Of a stretch of DNA of 64,000 bases, positions 1 through 7,452 are shown one piece after another. A program made the translations under genes and the position numbers. This DNA comes from DASZBX01 sp035943635 (GTDB taxonomy: Bacteria > Actinomycetota > Actinomycetes > Streptomycetales > Catenulisporaceae). The stretch is taken from NCBI GenBank assembly GCA_035943635.1, contig DASZBX010000064.1, positions 62,001 to 126,000 of the forward strand, read 5' to 3'. How positions within the stretch are numbered: the stretch's first letter is position 1; every line of letters begins with the position of its first letter. Below the pieces are notes generated by a model. It was not told the origin of the DNA, made no database searches, and saw only the letters and a program-made list of their open reading frames with translations.

Positions 1-45
1 CGGGGGCGGGGTGTCCTTCGGGTCCTGCATGGTCTTCTGCGTCAT
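1..45 (-). CDS. Partial hypothetical protein, runs off the left edge
   Basis: Only the first 15 codons lie in the window (protein begins MTQKTMQDPKDTPPP). The ATG sits 3 nt after the stop of the preceding gene, with AAGGG about 8 nt upstream as ribosome binding site, so it continues the leftward operon. The visible residues are polar and proline-rich and give no family. I treat it as real because spacing and RBS match the genes before it; function is unknown. Confidence 0.5.
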   Translation of the reverse strand, partial: MTQKTMQDPKDTPPP

Positions 46-48
46 CGG

Positions 49-234
49 TCAGCCCTTCGTGGTCCGCGTGCCGACGGCCAGCAGGGCGGCGCTGTCCGCG
101 TCGATCTGGTCGCGCAGCTGCGTGTTGCGCTTCGGGGTGTTCTGGTCGTACGAGCCGAGGTACTCCTCGCGGGTCTTGTGGATCCGGTCGTCCAGGGCCT
201 CGCGCAGGGCGGTGTTCTCGGGGTTGCGGGGCAT
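49..234 (-). CDS. Small hypothetical protein (61 aa)
   Basis: A short, charged, probably helical protein beginning MPRNPENTALREALDDRIHK and ending in TRTTKG. The reading frame stays open far upstream, but the start is set at the ATG preceded by a good AGGAAAGG ribosome binding site; upstream codons give only low-complexity arginine/proline sequence. It belongs to the leftward array of small genes of the putative integrative element and is followed 3 nt later by the next gene. No domain is recognised. Confidence 0.6.
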   Translation of the reverse strand: MPRNPENTALREALDDRIHKTREEYLGSYDQNTPKRNTQLRDQIDADSAALLAVGTRTTKG

Positions 235-323
235 CGGGGGGTTTCCTTTCCTGGGTGGGGTCGGGCGTGGTCGCCCGCCGCGCCGGGCCGACCCGCGCGG
301 GGCCGGTCGGGCACGGTGAACGG

Positions 324-800
324 TCAAGCCGGGAGGGGGTTGTCGGCGCAGTCCCAGCACACGCGCCGGGCCGGGTCGGACAGGTCGAACTCGAACAGAG
401 CCTTGGGCGTCTGGCATGTTTCGCAGGGTGCTGAGGATCCGGGGTTGTCGATGGCCCAGTGCCAGGGCCCCTGGTCCGTGTGTTCGACGGCCCATGCGGG
501 CAGCCCGGCCGGGGGCGGGGTGAGGGGGCGGGGTGTGATGCCGCAGGCCGGGCAGCGGCGGGATGCGCCGCCCTGGTTCTTCAGGCGCCGCTCGAATCCG
601 CGGTCGACGTCGGGCCAGGTGCGGGCCAGGGTCCAGCCGATCCCGGCGGCCTGGACGACCTCGGTCAGCCGGGCCCCGCGCCCGGTGGCGTGCTGGGCCA
701 GGCGCCGGGGCAGGTCGTGGGCCCAGCCGGTGTAGTGGCGGGCGTGGCCGAAGGGGGTGTCGAAGTGCAGCAGGTAGACGGTCCCGATCCGCGGGCTCAC
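324..800 (-). CDS. GIY-YIG-like nuclease domain protein (158 aa)
   Basis: The N-terminus reads SPRIGTVYLLHFDTPFG followed by RHYTGWAHDLPRRLAQH, which fits the GIY-YIG fold: a VYLLHF strand in place of GIY, a YTG in place of YIG, then the helix with Arg and His. The C-terminal half has CxxC pairs (RCPACG, PCETCQ, CWDCAD) that may bind zinc. The GTG start overlaps the stop of the upstream gene in a GTGA, indicating translational coupling; longer in-frame ORF sequence upstream is a shadow. GIY-YIG-like proteins of this size are common in actinobacterial integrative elements and phages. Nuclease activity is an inference; I could not place the conserved Glu. Confidence 0.6.
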   Translation of the reverse strand: MSPRIGTVYLLHFDTPFGHARHYTGWAHDLPRRLAQHATGRGARLTEVVQAAGIGWTLARTWPDVDRGFERRLKNQGGASRRCPACGITPRPLTPPPAGLPAWAVEHTDQGPWHWAIDNPGSSAPCETCQTPKALFEFDLSDPARRVCWDCADNPLPA

Positions 801-1093
801 CGCCGCCCCCAGACACCACCGTCCGGGCCGGTCGGCTGGAAGTCGGTGGGCCGCGCCCCGGGCTCGGGCAGGGCGCCGATGAGCGCCAGGTGGTCGCGCA
901 GGAACCCGAGCGGGTTGCTCATGTTCCGGGCGTCGGCCGCCAGGGTCGCGCGGGCGGCGTCGATCAGCGCGTCGTACTCCATGTGGGCCGTCTCCAGCCG
1001 GTCGTGCAGCTGCTCGATACGGGTGACGGCCTGCGCGCGGAAGGGCTCGTCGGGGTCGGGGGTGGCGATCAGGGTCAGGGTCGGCATGCTCAC
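797..1093 (-). CDS. Hypothetical protein (98 aa)
   Basis: Begins VSMPTLTLIATPDPDEPF and continues as a helical segment with alternating charges (EQLHDRLETAHMEYDALIDA), ending in GVWGRR. GTG at 1093 is chosen because GGGAGA lies 7 nt upstream; the ATG two codons later is the alternative. The stop overlaps the next gene's GTG by 4 nt. A strong hairpin (1137-1188) lies between this gene and the one upstream. No family recognised; context is the small-gene array of the integrative element. Confidence 0.55.
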   Translation of the reverse strand: MSMPTLTLIATPDPDEPFRAQAVTRIEQLHDRLETAHMEYDALIDAARATLAADARNMSNPLGFLRDHLALIGALPEPGARPTDFQPTGPDGGVWGRR

Positions 1094-1136
1094 GAAAGGG
1101 TCTCCCTCGGTCGGTGGTGACTGGGCCGGGCGCCCA

Positions 1137-1188
1137 CACCGATCCGCCCGGGCGCCCCTGCTCACGCGGGGTGCCGGGCGGATCGGTG
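1137..1188. repeat. Intergenic hairpin, 15-bp perfect stem
   Basis: CACCGATCCGCCCGG (1137-1151) pairs exactly with CCGGGCGGATCGGTG (1174-1188) around a 22-nt loop. It sits in the gap between two leftward genes. No U-tract follows. Similar GC-rich inverted repeats recur in other gaps of this array (about 1626-1672, 3582-3608, 3895-3924), so it may be a terminator, an mRNA-stabilising hairpin or a repeated palindromic element. Confidence 0.6.
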
Positions 1189-1204
1189 ACGGCGGCCGGA
1201 CGGC

Positions 1205-1576
1205 CTATCCGGCGAGGACCGGCTCGACCGGGGCTAGGGCGGCCTGGAAGTAGGCCAGGACGCTCACGCCCGGCGCGATCTGGGCCTCGGCGCTGTGGCT
1301 GATGTACGGGGCCTGGACCCCGAGCGTGCGCGAGTGCGTGGTCGGGGTCGTGCCCAGGGCCGCCGCCCACCGGGCCGCGTAGTCCTCGGCCTGCTCCGGG
1401 GTCTCCTCGTCCTGCGTGTGCGAGACGTAGACCAGGAAGCCGCCGGGGTCGGACCCGATCGCGACGCGGATCAGGGCGGGCAGGTCGGGGTGGGCGGCGA
1501 GGAACGCGCCGACCGCGATCAGGGCGGTGGCGAACTGCGGGACGGTCGTCGTCGGTGCGGTGTCGGTGATGGTCAC
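1205..1576 (-). CDS. Hypothetical protein (123 aa)
   Basis: Starts at GTG (MTITDTAPTTTVPQFATAL) with GAAAGG 6 nt upstream. The sequence contains a predicted helix (ATALIAVGAFLAAHPDLPAL), strands (GGFLVYVSHTQ) and an acidic helix (EETPEQAEDYAARWAAAL); it looks like a small soluble alpha/beta protein. Members of this size are frequent in the mobile-element small-gene clusters of Streptomyces, but I cannot name a family. Hairpin-bearing gaps lie on both sides. Confidence 0.55.
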   Translation of the reverse strand: MTITDTAPTTTVPQFATALIAVGAFLAAHPDLPALIRVAIGSDPGGFLVYVSHTQDEETPEQAEDYAARWAAALGTTPTTHSRTLGVQAPYISHSAEAQIAPGVSVLAYFQAALAPVEPVLAG

Positions 1577-1691
1577 AGGGTGCCTTTCGGGGTCACGGCG
1601 GCCGGTCGGTCGCTCTCGCCGAACCGCCCGGCACTCCCTGATTGCGTAAACGCGCAGGGTGCCGGGCGGGTCAGCGGGAACGGTCGGACGG

Positions 1692-2090
1692 TCACGCGGG
1701 GATCAGGTCGCCCGTCTCCGGTTCGGCCTGCCGGGGGCAGGCGGCGGTTGCGGGCCGGGCGACGGGCCGGGCGACGATGTGCGCGTCGGGCTTCTTGTCC
1801 GCGTAGGCGTGCACGCGCAGCAGGACTGGGCCGAACTTCTTCTCGGCCGCCCGGTTGGCCTTGTCGTCCTCGGTGACCTGGACGCCGTGCGCGTCGGCGA
1901 AGTCGTGGACCAGCACGAACCGCTGGTCCTGGTCCAAGCCGGTGTCGTACTCCTGGATGAATGCCCACAGGTCGGCGCGGACCGGGGACGGGATGGAGTG
2001 GTCCGATTCGAGCAGGTCCGCGAACGCGCGCAGGCCGGCGACGAACGCGGCCCGCTTGTCGGTGGTGGTGTTGGCCGGGGCGAGAATCAT
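1692..2090 (-). CDS. Hypothetical protein (132 aa)
   Basis: Begins MILAPANTTTDKRAAFVAGL and contains a helical N-terminal half and a central stretch DQRFVLVHDFADAHGVQVTE. No membrane segment or metal motif is visible. A purine-rich AGGGACACTTC stretch precedes the ATG. Part of the leftward small-gene array; function not recognised. Confidence 0.55.
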   Translation of the reverse strand: MILAPANTTTDKRAAFVAGLRAFADLLESDHSIPSPVRADLWAFIQEYDTGLDQDQRFVLVHDFADAHGVQVTEDDKANRAAEKKFGPVLLRVHAYADKKPDAHIVARPVARPATAACPRQAEPETGDLIPA

Positions 2091-2193
2091 GAAGTGTCCC
2101 TGTCTTGGTGTGGCGGGAAGGGCACGGGGGTGTCCGCGCTCGCCGGGCGCCGCCCCGGGGCCGGGGTCGGTTCCCAGCGGGCCCGGGCACCGG

Positions 2194-2637
2194 TTACGCG
2201 ATAATCAGGGCACTGACGAAGAGGAAGGCGATGTGGAAGGACTGGTCCAGGGCGTAGGCGCCGGTCCCGAGGCTCGGGTTGTCGTCGCGGCCGGGCCGGG
2301 GTGCGCCGAGGTCGAAGAGCCCCTGTTTGCCGACGGCGCGGGCCAGGCGTTCCAGGCCGGTGCGCCGGTCGGCGAAGTAGTGCGAGGCGGCGGAGACGAG
2401 CAGGGCCAGGGCGCAGCGGCCCGGGTTCAGCGGTGCCCCGGTGCGCCACGCCACGGCCGCGAGGACCAGGGCGGCGGTCAGGGTGTAGGTGGTTACGTGT
2501 GTGGCGCACGAGACCCGTCCGGCCCGTCCGGGCCGGGCTTTGGTCACGGCCTGGTGCTGGGTCTGGATCCAGTGGTCGGCGAGCATGTGCGCGGCGTAGA
2601 GCGCGGCGAACGCGAGGGAGAACAGCATGCCGTTCAT
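2194..2637 (-). CDS. DUF3307-like small membrane protein (147 aa)
   Basis: The protein starts MNGMLFSLAFAALYAAHM, then LADHWIQTQHQAVTKA. The pattern of an N-terminal hydrophobic helix followed by LADHWIQ and later SHYFADRRTGLERLA resembles the DUF3307 membrane-protein family (H/D-rich, multi-helix). About three hydrophobic segments are visible (near residues 3-20, 50-65 and 80-95) plus a short C-terminal one ending LFVSALIIA. The ATG overlaps the upstream stop as ATGA; the longer ORF upstream is a shadow. In actinomycete conjugative elements, small membrane proteins in this position are candidates for spreading (Spd-like) functions; that role is inference. Confidence 0.6.
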   Translation of the reverse strand: MNGMLFSLAFAALYAAHMLADHWIQTQHQAVTKARPGRAGRVSCATHVTTYTLTAALVLAAVAWRTGAPLNPGRCALALLVSAASHYFADRRTGLERLARAVGKQGLFDLGAPRPGRDDNPSLGTGAYALDQSFHIAFLFVSALIIA

Positions 2638-3044
2638 CGGCCCAGTTCCTCGCGGTTGATTCCGAACCCGCCGGCCAGGACCATCAGCGCCCCGCCCACC
2701 GGGGCCAGGGCCAGCAGGAACGAGACACCACCGGTGAGAAGGCACGCGCACAGGTCCGCGACGCCACCGCCGATCAGGACCCGCCCGGCGATGACCATTA
2801 CCTCGGCCAGGGTGAACCGGCGCTTGTCGGGGCGGATGAACGCGACCGGCACCGGCCCGTCCGGGGGCGCGACGTGGTAGACGAGGAACGTCGGGGCGTA
2901 GTGCAGCACGGTGGCCGGGGCCGCGGGCGCCGGGCGGGCGTCGAGCACGCCGGCGCGGTACGCGGCGAGCGCCACCTCGGCCAGCGCGGGCGGCGGCGGC
3001 AGGACGGCGGGCTCAACCTCGGCCCTGGCGGTGATCTGGGACAT
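2634..3044 (-). CDS. Small membrane protein, Spd-like position (136 aa)
   Basis: N-terminal soluble part (MSQITARAEVEPAVLPPPPA) followed by two hydrophobic segments around residues 83-125 (ending LAGGFGINREELGR). ATG 3044 is chosen; the in-frame TTG 12 nt earlier is part of the ribosome binding site TTGGAG. The stop overlaps the next membrane protein gene by ATGA, so the two are coupled and probably act together. Such proteins in integrative elements are often called spread proteins, but no signature motif proves it here. Confidence 0.55.
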   Translation of the reverse strand: MSQITARAEVEPAVLPPPPALAEVALAAYRAGVLDARPAPAAPATVLHYAPTFLVYHVAPPDGPVPVAFIRPDKRRFTLAEVMVIAGRVLIGGGVADLCACLLTGGVSFLLALAPVGGALMVLAGGFGINREELGR

Positions 3045-3093
3045 GAAGGACTCCAAAGGTGAGAACAGGGCTGTCGCGGCGGGGAGGGGGGAA

Positions 3094-3468
3094 TCAGGCG
3101 GGGAACAAGGCCTCGGCGGCCAGCACGGCGGCGGCCTTGGTCCGGGGCAGGGTGCGCAGCAGGTGCACCAGGTCCGTGCGGGTCAGCGCGGTGGCGTGGC
3201 CCCACCGGCCCTGCTCGAAGGCCTCGGCGACCAGGGTCGCGGCGGCCGTGCTGCGGGGCATGGTGTGCAGCAGGTGGATCAGGTCCGGGCGGGTCAGCGG
3301 CGTGGGGTGGCCCCGGCGCACGCGGTCCACGGCCACCAGGTCCACCGGCCCGGCGTCGCTGTCGAGCGAGAGCCCGGCGGAGGGGATCAGGGCATCGGTG
3401 TGGCTGTCGTCGTCGGGCTGTGTCCAGGTGGCGGAGGGCACGGTGGCGAGCGGGGTGGGCAGGTACAT
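3094..3468 (-). CDS. Hypothetical protein with internal duplication (124 aa)
   Basis: Begins MYLPTPLATVPSATWTQ. The C-terminal half contains two copies of a roughly 36-residue unit: RRGHPTPLTRPDLIHLLHTM.. and GRWGHATALTRTDLVHLLRTL.., each ending in an alanine-rich helix (TAAATLVAEAFEQ, KAAAVLAAEALFP). Start ATG 3468 is preceded by TTGGAG. Two near-identical helical units suggest a small helical repeat protein or pseudo-dimer. Family unknown; located in the element's small-gene array. Confidence 0.55.
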   Translation of the reverse strand: MYLPTPLATVPSATWTQPDDDSHTDALIPSAGLSLDSDAGPVDLVAVDRVRRGHPTPLTRPDLIHLLHTMPRSTAAATLVAEAFEQGRWGHATALTRTDLVHLLRTLPRTKAAAVLAAEALFPA

Positions 3469-3581
3469 GGCGTGGTGCTCCAAGGAAGGGTGAACGGGGG
3501 GATGAGGGAAGGCCGGTCATGGCCCGTCGCTGTCGGCGCGGTACGCGGTGATCTGGTGGAACCGTCGGCCGGCCCGCCGCT

Positions 3582-3608
3582 GCCCACCCGGCCCGGGGCC
3601 GGGTGGGC
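3582..3608. repeat. Intergenic perfect hairpin (13-bp arms)
   Basis: GCCCACCCGGCCC and GGGCCGGGTGGGC form a perfect stem around a single G. It lies between the 71-aa and 124-aa genes and resembles the hairpin at 3895-3924 almost exactly, so it is a repeated intergenic element of this array. Confidence 0.6.
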
Positions 3609-3628
3609 GCGGTCTGGCGGCCGACCGG

Positions 3629-3844
3629 CTAGTCGGCCCAGTGGCTGTCGCGCACCGTGCCGGTGGCGCGGTCGAGGGAGCCGAGGGAGCCGACGCGTCC
3701 GTCCGGGGTCACCACGTCCAGGTCGCAGGCGCCCTTCTTGAGCCACTCGGCGGCGTAGGCGGCGGCTTCGCGCCTGCTGCTGAAGTTGACGTTCTCGCCG
3801 GTCCCGCCGTGCTCGATGGTCCAGGTGCCTTTGTTCTTGGCCAT
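3629..3844 (-). CDS. Small hypothetical protein (71 aa)
   Basis: Sequence starts MAKNKGTWTIEHGGTGENVN and continues into a helix (SSRREAAAYAAEWLKKGA) then CDLDVVTPDGRVG. The beta-hairpin, helix, strand order suggests a compact alpha/beta fold. ATG is preceded by AGGAGA at a good distance. It is flanked by two matching hairpins (3582-3608, 3895-3924). Small proteins with this WTIEH...SRREAAAYA pattern look typical of actinobacterial mobile elements; function unknown. Confidence 0.6.
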   Translation of the reverse strand: MAKNKGTWTIEHGGTGENVNFSSRREAAAYAAEWLKKGACDLDVVTPDGRVGSLGSLDRATGTVRDSHWAD

Positions 3845-3894
3845 TGCGGGTCTCCTGTGGTGTGTGGTGGGGTCGGGCCTGATGACCCGCCGCT

Positions 3895-3924
3895 GCCCAC
3901 CCGGCCCCTCGGGGTCGGGTGGGC
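3895..3924. repeat. Intergenic hairpin (14-bp arms)
   Basis: GCCCACCCGGCCCC pairs with GGGGTCGGGTGGGC with a 2-nt loop and one G-U-type mismatch. Nearly the same sequence occurs at 3582-3608. Together with the hairpins at 1137-1188 and about 1626-1672 it marks gene boundaries in the leftward array. Confidence 0.55.
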
Positions 3925-4070
3925 GCGGACTGGCGATCAGACCGGGCGGGCGACGACGGGCCGGGCCACGTGCCGGTGCTCCAGGTCACGGCCCAGCCGT
4001 CCTCGGTGAGCCGGGCGGCGAGGTCGGCGGCCACAGCGACCGGACGGCCGCGACCGCCGGACGTAGCCGG

Positions 4071-4556
4071 CTAGCCGACCGGCAGAGCCCGCTGGGCGGC
4101 GATCCGGTGCACCGGCGGGGCGACCGGGACCCGGGAGAACTTCAGCCACGCCTCTGCCAGGGCCTCGGCCATCGCGGTGCGCGGCTCGGCCTCGGTGCGC
4201 TGTTGGGCGCTGCGCACGGTGGCGTGCCGGGCGGCCGGGCGCGGCCCTTCGGGCAGGACGGCGACCGGGCCGCGGCGCGGGCCGATGCCGGCACGCTGGA
4301 ACTCCCGGGCGGCGGCGCGGCGGGTGGCGTGCTGCGCGGGGGTCAGGTCGACGTCCAGGACCTGCGCGGATCCGTCGCACCGGATCCCGTCGGGCTTGTG
4401 GGTCTGGACCAGGCCGCGCGTCGCCTCCACCCAGTGGCGGCAGTCCGGGCACACGAGCCATGCGGACTTCGATTCGGCAGGCAGATCCAGGTGCAGAGCG
4501 GGAAGAGAGCTGACCGGCAGCGCCGGACGACCATTGGTGCGGCTTTTCGAAGACAC
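4071..4556 (-). CDS. Zinc-ribbon-like hypothetical protein (161 aa)
   Basis: GTG 4556 (VSSKSRTNGRPALPVSSLP) is chosen because GAAGGA lies about 10 nt upstream; the reading frame is open further but without RBS. The protein has one CxxC (VCPDCRHWVEATRGLVQTH) followed by a further Cys (GIRCDGSAQ), as in a half zinc ribbon, then a helical basic region (TPAQHATRRAAAREFQR). It is the first gene of the leftward array, downstream of the 4.56-5.12 kb control region, so it probably heads the operon. No known family; DNA binding is a guess. Confidence 0.55.
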   Translation of the reverse strand: MSSKSRTNGRPALPVSSLPALHLDLPAESKSAWLVCPDCRHWVEATRGLVQTHKPDGIRCDGSAQVLDVDLTPAQHATRRAAAREFQRAGIGPRRGPVAVLPEGPRPAARHATVRSAQQRTEAEPRTAMAEALAEAWLKFSRVPVAPPVHRIAAQRALPVG

Positions 4557-4817
4557 GACAAACACATCCTTCGGCGAGGGCAGGGATGATGAGCAGAGGA
4601 AAAGCAGGGCTTTGGTTCTCCGCCGCCCACGGGCCGACAACACGTGGACCGTGGGCGTCCGGACAGCGAAAGCACTGGCCCGCAACATGGTCAGAGTCCT
4701 GGCGAACCGCGAGATCGAACTCACGGCCTACCATCCCGGGACCTGGAACCTGTGGATGCGCTCACGCGACCACCGTCATCCGGAAAACTCCCGACCAAGC
4801 GGGCTATGAAGTTTTCG

Positions 4818-4853
4818 GTTCGTGTTGAACAAGTCACCTTGTTCAACACGAAC
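4818..4853. promoter_or_regulatory. Perfect 16-bp inverted repeat, candidate operator
   Basis: GTTCGTGTTGAACAAG (4818-4833) and CTTGTTCAACACGAAC (4838-4853) are exact reverse complements around TCAC. The core TGAACAAGTC recurs at 5032-5041. The length and symmetry suit a dimeric repressor such as the GntR-like protein encoded at 7453-7917, or a transfer-control operator. No U-tract follows, so a terminator is less likely. Confidence 0.7.
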
Positions 4854-4983
4854 TCTACACGGATTCCGGATCGGGTCAAGCGAAACTTTGACTAGATCTT
4901 CGAATCCTGTCGTCCGGCTGGCTCGCCGAGCGGCTTGTCTCTAGAAAAGCGCAGCTACAACGGGTTGCGCGACGTGATCGAGG

Positions 4984-5022
4984 GGGTGATTACTTGCTCT
5001 GGGGGTGATTTTGCGGGTGATT
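4984..5022 (+). repeat. Three GGGTGATT direct repeats
   Basis: GGGTGATT occurs at 4984-4991, 5003-5010 and 5015-5022 (starts 19 and 12 bp apart), just upstream of the regulator gene. They could be binding sites for the Cro/TPR regulator or iterons; the sequence alone cannot decide. Confidence 0.45.
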
Positions 5023-5122
5023 TTGACTCGGTGAACAAGTCGACGTCTGTGATGAACAGGCGTAACGTGGTTGAGTGGCTACTTTCTGAAGCCGGATCAG
5101 GTGTCAGGGGGCGAAGTATTCG

Positions 5123-6508
5123 ATGCGCGACCAGATCCAACCGAACAACCAGCTGGTCACAGTGATGGAGCGTTACAACTGCACTCGGGGCGGGCTCGCT
5201 CGCAGGGTTCGCCTTCTTGCTCAACAACGGGGCGAAGAGCTAAAGACTGACCACGTCACTGTCAAACACTGGTGTGACGGTGCAGTACCGCGGCCGGCAA
5301 CTGTAGAGCTGATTGCCACGGCACTGACCGAATTGGCTGGCGAGCGGATCACACCTGTAATGATCGGTATGGACGCGAGTGGAGCCACTGGGATGGGAGA
5401 CGCGCTCGACTACCCGGCAGATGTAGCTGAGAGCATCATTCGGCTTGGCTCGCTTGCACGCCGGGATCTGTCTGCTGACCCTCAACTTGTCGGTAAGCCA
5501 GCGTCTGCGGAGGCTCTCACTCAGCCGATGTTGTTATGGATGCTTGCTCGGCCAGATGTGGGGAGCGATCGCACTGGGGCCAGAACCCGAGTAACAACGG
5601 CCGACGTGGAGGCCGTCCGCCAAACGGTGCGAATGTTCCTCGGTCTTGACTTCCGATACGGAGGCGGGCACGCCAGGGCGGCCCTGGCGCAATTCTTCAC
5701 GCACGACGTGATTCCGCTCCTGAACGGAAGCTACAGCGCCGACGTGGGACGCGAGTTGTACGCAGCTGCGGCGGAGGCGGCTGAACTCCTCGGGTGGACG
5801 GCGTACGACTTGGGACGGCACGGGCTGGCTCAAAGGTATTTGATCCAGTCGCTACGGCTTGCTCAAGCTGGGAATGACCGGACCCTTGCTGCCCGGGTCA
5901 TGGCAAGCCTGAGCCATCAGGCAAATTACCTTGGCTTCTTTCAGGTTGCGGCGCAACTCGCACGTGCAGCACAGGAGGGGGTGCGAACAACCGCTACCCC
6001 GGCTGTTATGGCAATGTTCCTCGCCATGGAGGCACGCGCAATGGCCGGCGCGGGCGATGCGAGGGCTGTTTCCACCGCGCTCCGAGCAGCCGAGGCGGCG
6101 TATGCGCGTAGCCGATTGTCGGACGAACCAGCTTGGATCGCGTACTTCGATGACGCCGAAATTGCCGGCGAGGCCGCTCACTGCTTCCGAGACTTGAAAC
6201 TTCCCTCGCGCACACTTGAATTTGTTTCGCGGGCTATCGAAACTACTTTGCCTGAGTACGCTAGGACTTTGGCGTTCGTGAAGTTGGTGCATGCGGCAAG
6301 TCTCGTTCAGAGTGACGCGCCGGAGGAAGCCGTAGAAGTCGCTACAGCAGTCATAAATGATGCTGGTCCACTAAAGTCCGTAAGGTATATGCGGTACATT
6401 CGGGATTTGCAGGATGACCTTAAACTTTTTGCTAAAATCCCTTCAGTGCGAGCTTTTGAGGCACTGGTCTCGGAAAGGTACTCAACCTCACCAAGTGGGC
6501 CCAATTAA
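5123..6508 (+). CDS. HTH/TPR-type transcriptional regulator (461 aa)
   Basis: The N-terminal about 75 residues (MRDQIQPNNQLVTVMERYNC, then GGLARRVRLLAQQRG and HVTVKHWCDGAVPRPATVEL) have the shape of a Cro/C1-type helix-turn-helix of the kind preceding TPR regions in actinomycete regulators. The remaining about 330 residues are alanine-rich paired helices (for example AAAEAAELLGWTAYDLGRHG, AQRYLIQSLRLAQAGNDRTL) typical of TPR repeats. Such proteins are common beside transfer genes in Streptomyces integrative elements and are probably activity regulators of the element. It diverges from the small-gene operon and overlaps the convergent kinase gene by 4 nt at its 3' end. Codon use is less GC-rich than in the left array. 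Confidence 0.75.
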   Translation: MRDQIQPNNQLVTVMERYNCTRGGLARRVRLLAQQRGEELKTDHVTVKHWCDGAVPRPATVELIATALTELAGERITPVMIGMDASGATGMGDALDYPADVAESIIRLGSLARRDLSADPQLVGKPASAEALTQPMLLWMLARPDVGSDRTGARTRVTTADVEAVRQTVRMFLGLDFRYGGGHARAALAQFFTHDVIPLLNGSYSADVGRELYAAAAEAAELLGWTAYDLGRHGLAQRYLIQSLRLAQAGNDRTLAARVMASLSHQANYLGFFQVAAQLARAAQEGVRTTATPAVMAMFLAMEARAMAGAGDARAVSTALRAAEAAYARSRLSDEPAWIAYFDDAEIAGEAAHCFRDLKLPSRTLEFVSRAIETTLPEYARTLAFVKLVHAASLVQSDAPEEAVEVATAVINDAGPLKSVRYMRYIRDLQDDLKLFAKIPSVRAFEALVSERYSTSPSGPN

Positions 6509-7413
6509 AACGGCTTCCAATGGCGAGGGATAGCTGAGTCTCTGAGCGCGTCTAGGCGAGTGCGGACCTCGGATGCAACCTCAGGTCCATGGCTGACATT
6601 CTGCATGATCCAGGTAGTCATCTTCAGTTCACTGATATCTTGCAGTACCGAAAATCCATGCCAGCTGGTTACGTCAAACCCATACGTGTCAACGAAGCTC
6701 GTGTACTCGGCGTCCGTATACCAACCGATCCTATGCTCAACAGCAGTCGTAGCGAGATCAATTTCTGGCTGGCCAAAAGCAAAGCGCTCAAAGTCGATTA
6801 GGTGCACAGACCCGTCGCATGCCCTAATAAGATTCCCGACGTGGGCATCCCCGTGGACTACGCACGGCTGAAGGGGAAAGGTCAATTCTCTATATGCGGC
6901 CCGCAACTCGCCTGTTCTGCCACGTAAGAAGTCGCGATCGGTCTTTGGCACGTCAGAAGCTCGATCGATTCGAGCATCGACCCTGCCAAACACATCCATT
7001 GCCGGAAGGTTCAAATATGACGGCAAGGCAAGAGAGTGAAGATTTTTCAACATTGCCGCGAGGTCGGCGATTGTGGCTTCCCCTCCGGATGACGCAATGA
7101 ACTCCCAGAACGTAACCGGGTAGCCATCGACAACAATCGGCTGTTTGTAGTCGGCCACGTGCGCGGCAAGTAACCCAACAGAGTAAAGCCATCGGGATAC
7201 CGCCACTTCCTTCCGCGCGTCATCGAGCACATCAGGGCCGCGGGCAATCCTAAATACTAAATTTAGGTCTTTTATGTGAAAAATAGCGTTCTCGCCGAGC
7301 CGCAAAAGGCGAGCGCTATCGGGGTTGACTCCGATGGCCTTACACGCTTTAGCCAGAATTCTTTGTGAGGTTTCGGGAGAAAAGCCCGCGGAACTCGGTT
7401 TGCTGTCCGGCAC
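6505..7413 (-). CDS. Aminoglycoside-phosphotransferase-family kinase (302 aa)
   Basis: Clear APH/choline kinase signature: VVHGDAHVGNLI (residues 185-196; catalytic-loop Asp189 and Asn194) and HLIDFERFAFG (metal-binding Asp208). The N-lobe is recognisable (LGENAIFHIKDLNLVFRIAR). GTG 7413 has AAGAGGAAA just upstream. The substrate is unknown; kinases of this type accompany GntR regulators in actinomycete integrative elements and need not confer resistance. The gene is downstream of the GntR-like gene, in the same direction, about 40 nt away. Low third-position GC compared with chromosomal genes suggests transfer with the element. Confidence 0.8.
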   Translation of the reverse strand: MPDSKPSSAGFSPETSQRILAKACKAIGVNPDSARLLRLGENAIFHIKDLNLVFRIARGPDVLDDARKEVAVSRWLYSVGLLAAHVADYKQPIVVDGYPVTFWEFIASSGGEATIADLAAMLKNLHSLALPSYLNLPAMDVFGRVDARIDRASDVPKTDRDFLRGRTGELRAAYRELTFPLQPCVVHGDAHVGNLIRACDGSVHLIDFERFAFGQPEIDLATTAVEHRIGWYTDAEYTSFVDTYGFDVTSWHGFSVLQDISELKMTTWIMQNVSHGPEVASEVRTRLDALRDSAIPRHWKPF

Positions 7414-7452
7414 GTTTTCCTCTTTTCTTGCAGCAATGAGTAATGTGGTCCA

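Larger units (their letters stand above)
4557..5122. promoter_or_regulatory. Divergent control region of the putative integrative element
   Basis: This 566-bp gap separates the leftward small-gene operon from the rightward regulator. It holds a perfect 16-bp inverted repeat (4818-4853), a related half-site TGAACAAGTC at 5032-5041, and three GGGTGATT repeats (4984-5022). It is visibly AT-richer than the genes to its left. I infer operators for the GntR-type or Cro-type regulators encoded to the right. No convincing coding sequence is seen in it. Confidence 0.6.

Noticed and set aside
3937..4070. Short minus-strand frames in the gap before the zinc-ribbon-like gene (MAADLAARLTEDGWAVTWST...)
   Set aside because: The coding-like stretch is about 30 residues and then runs out of frame through the next gene; no RBS and no natural stop, so I did not call a gene.
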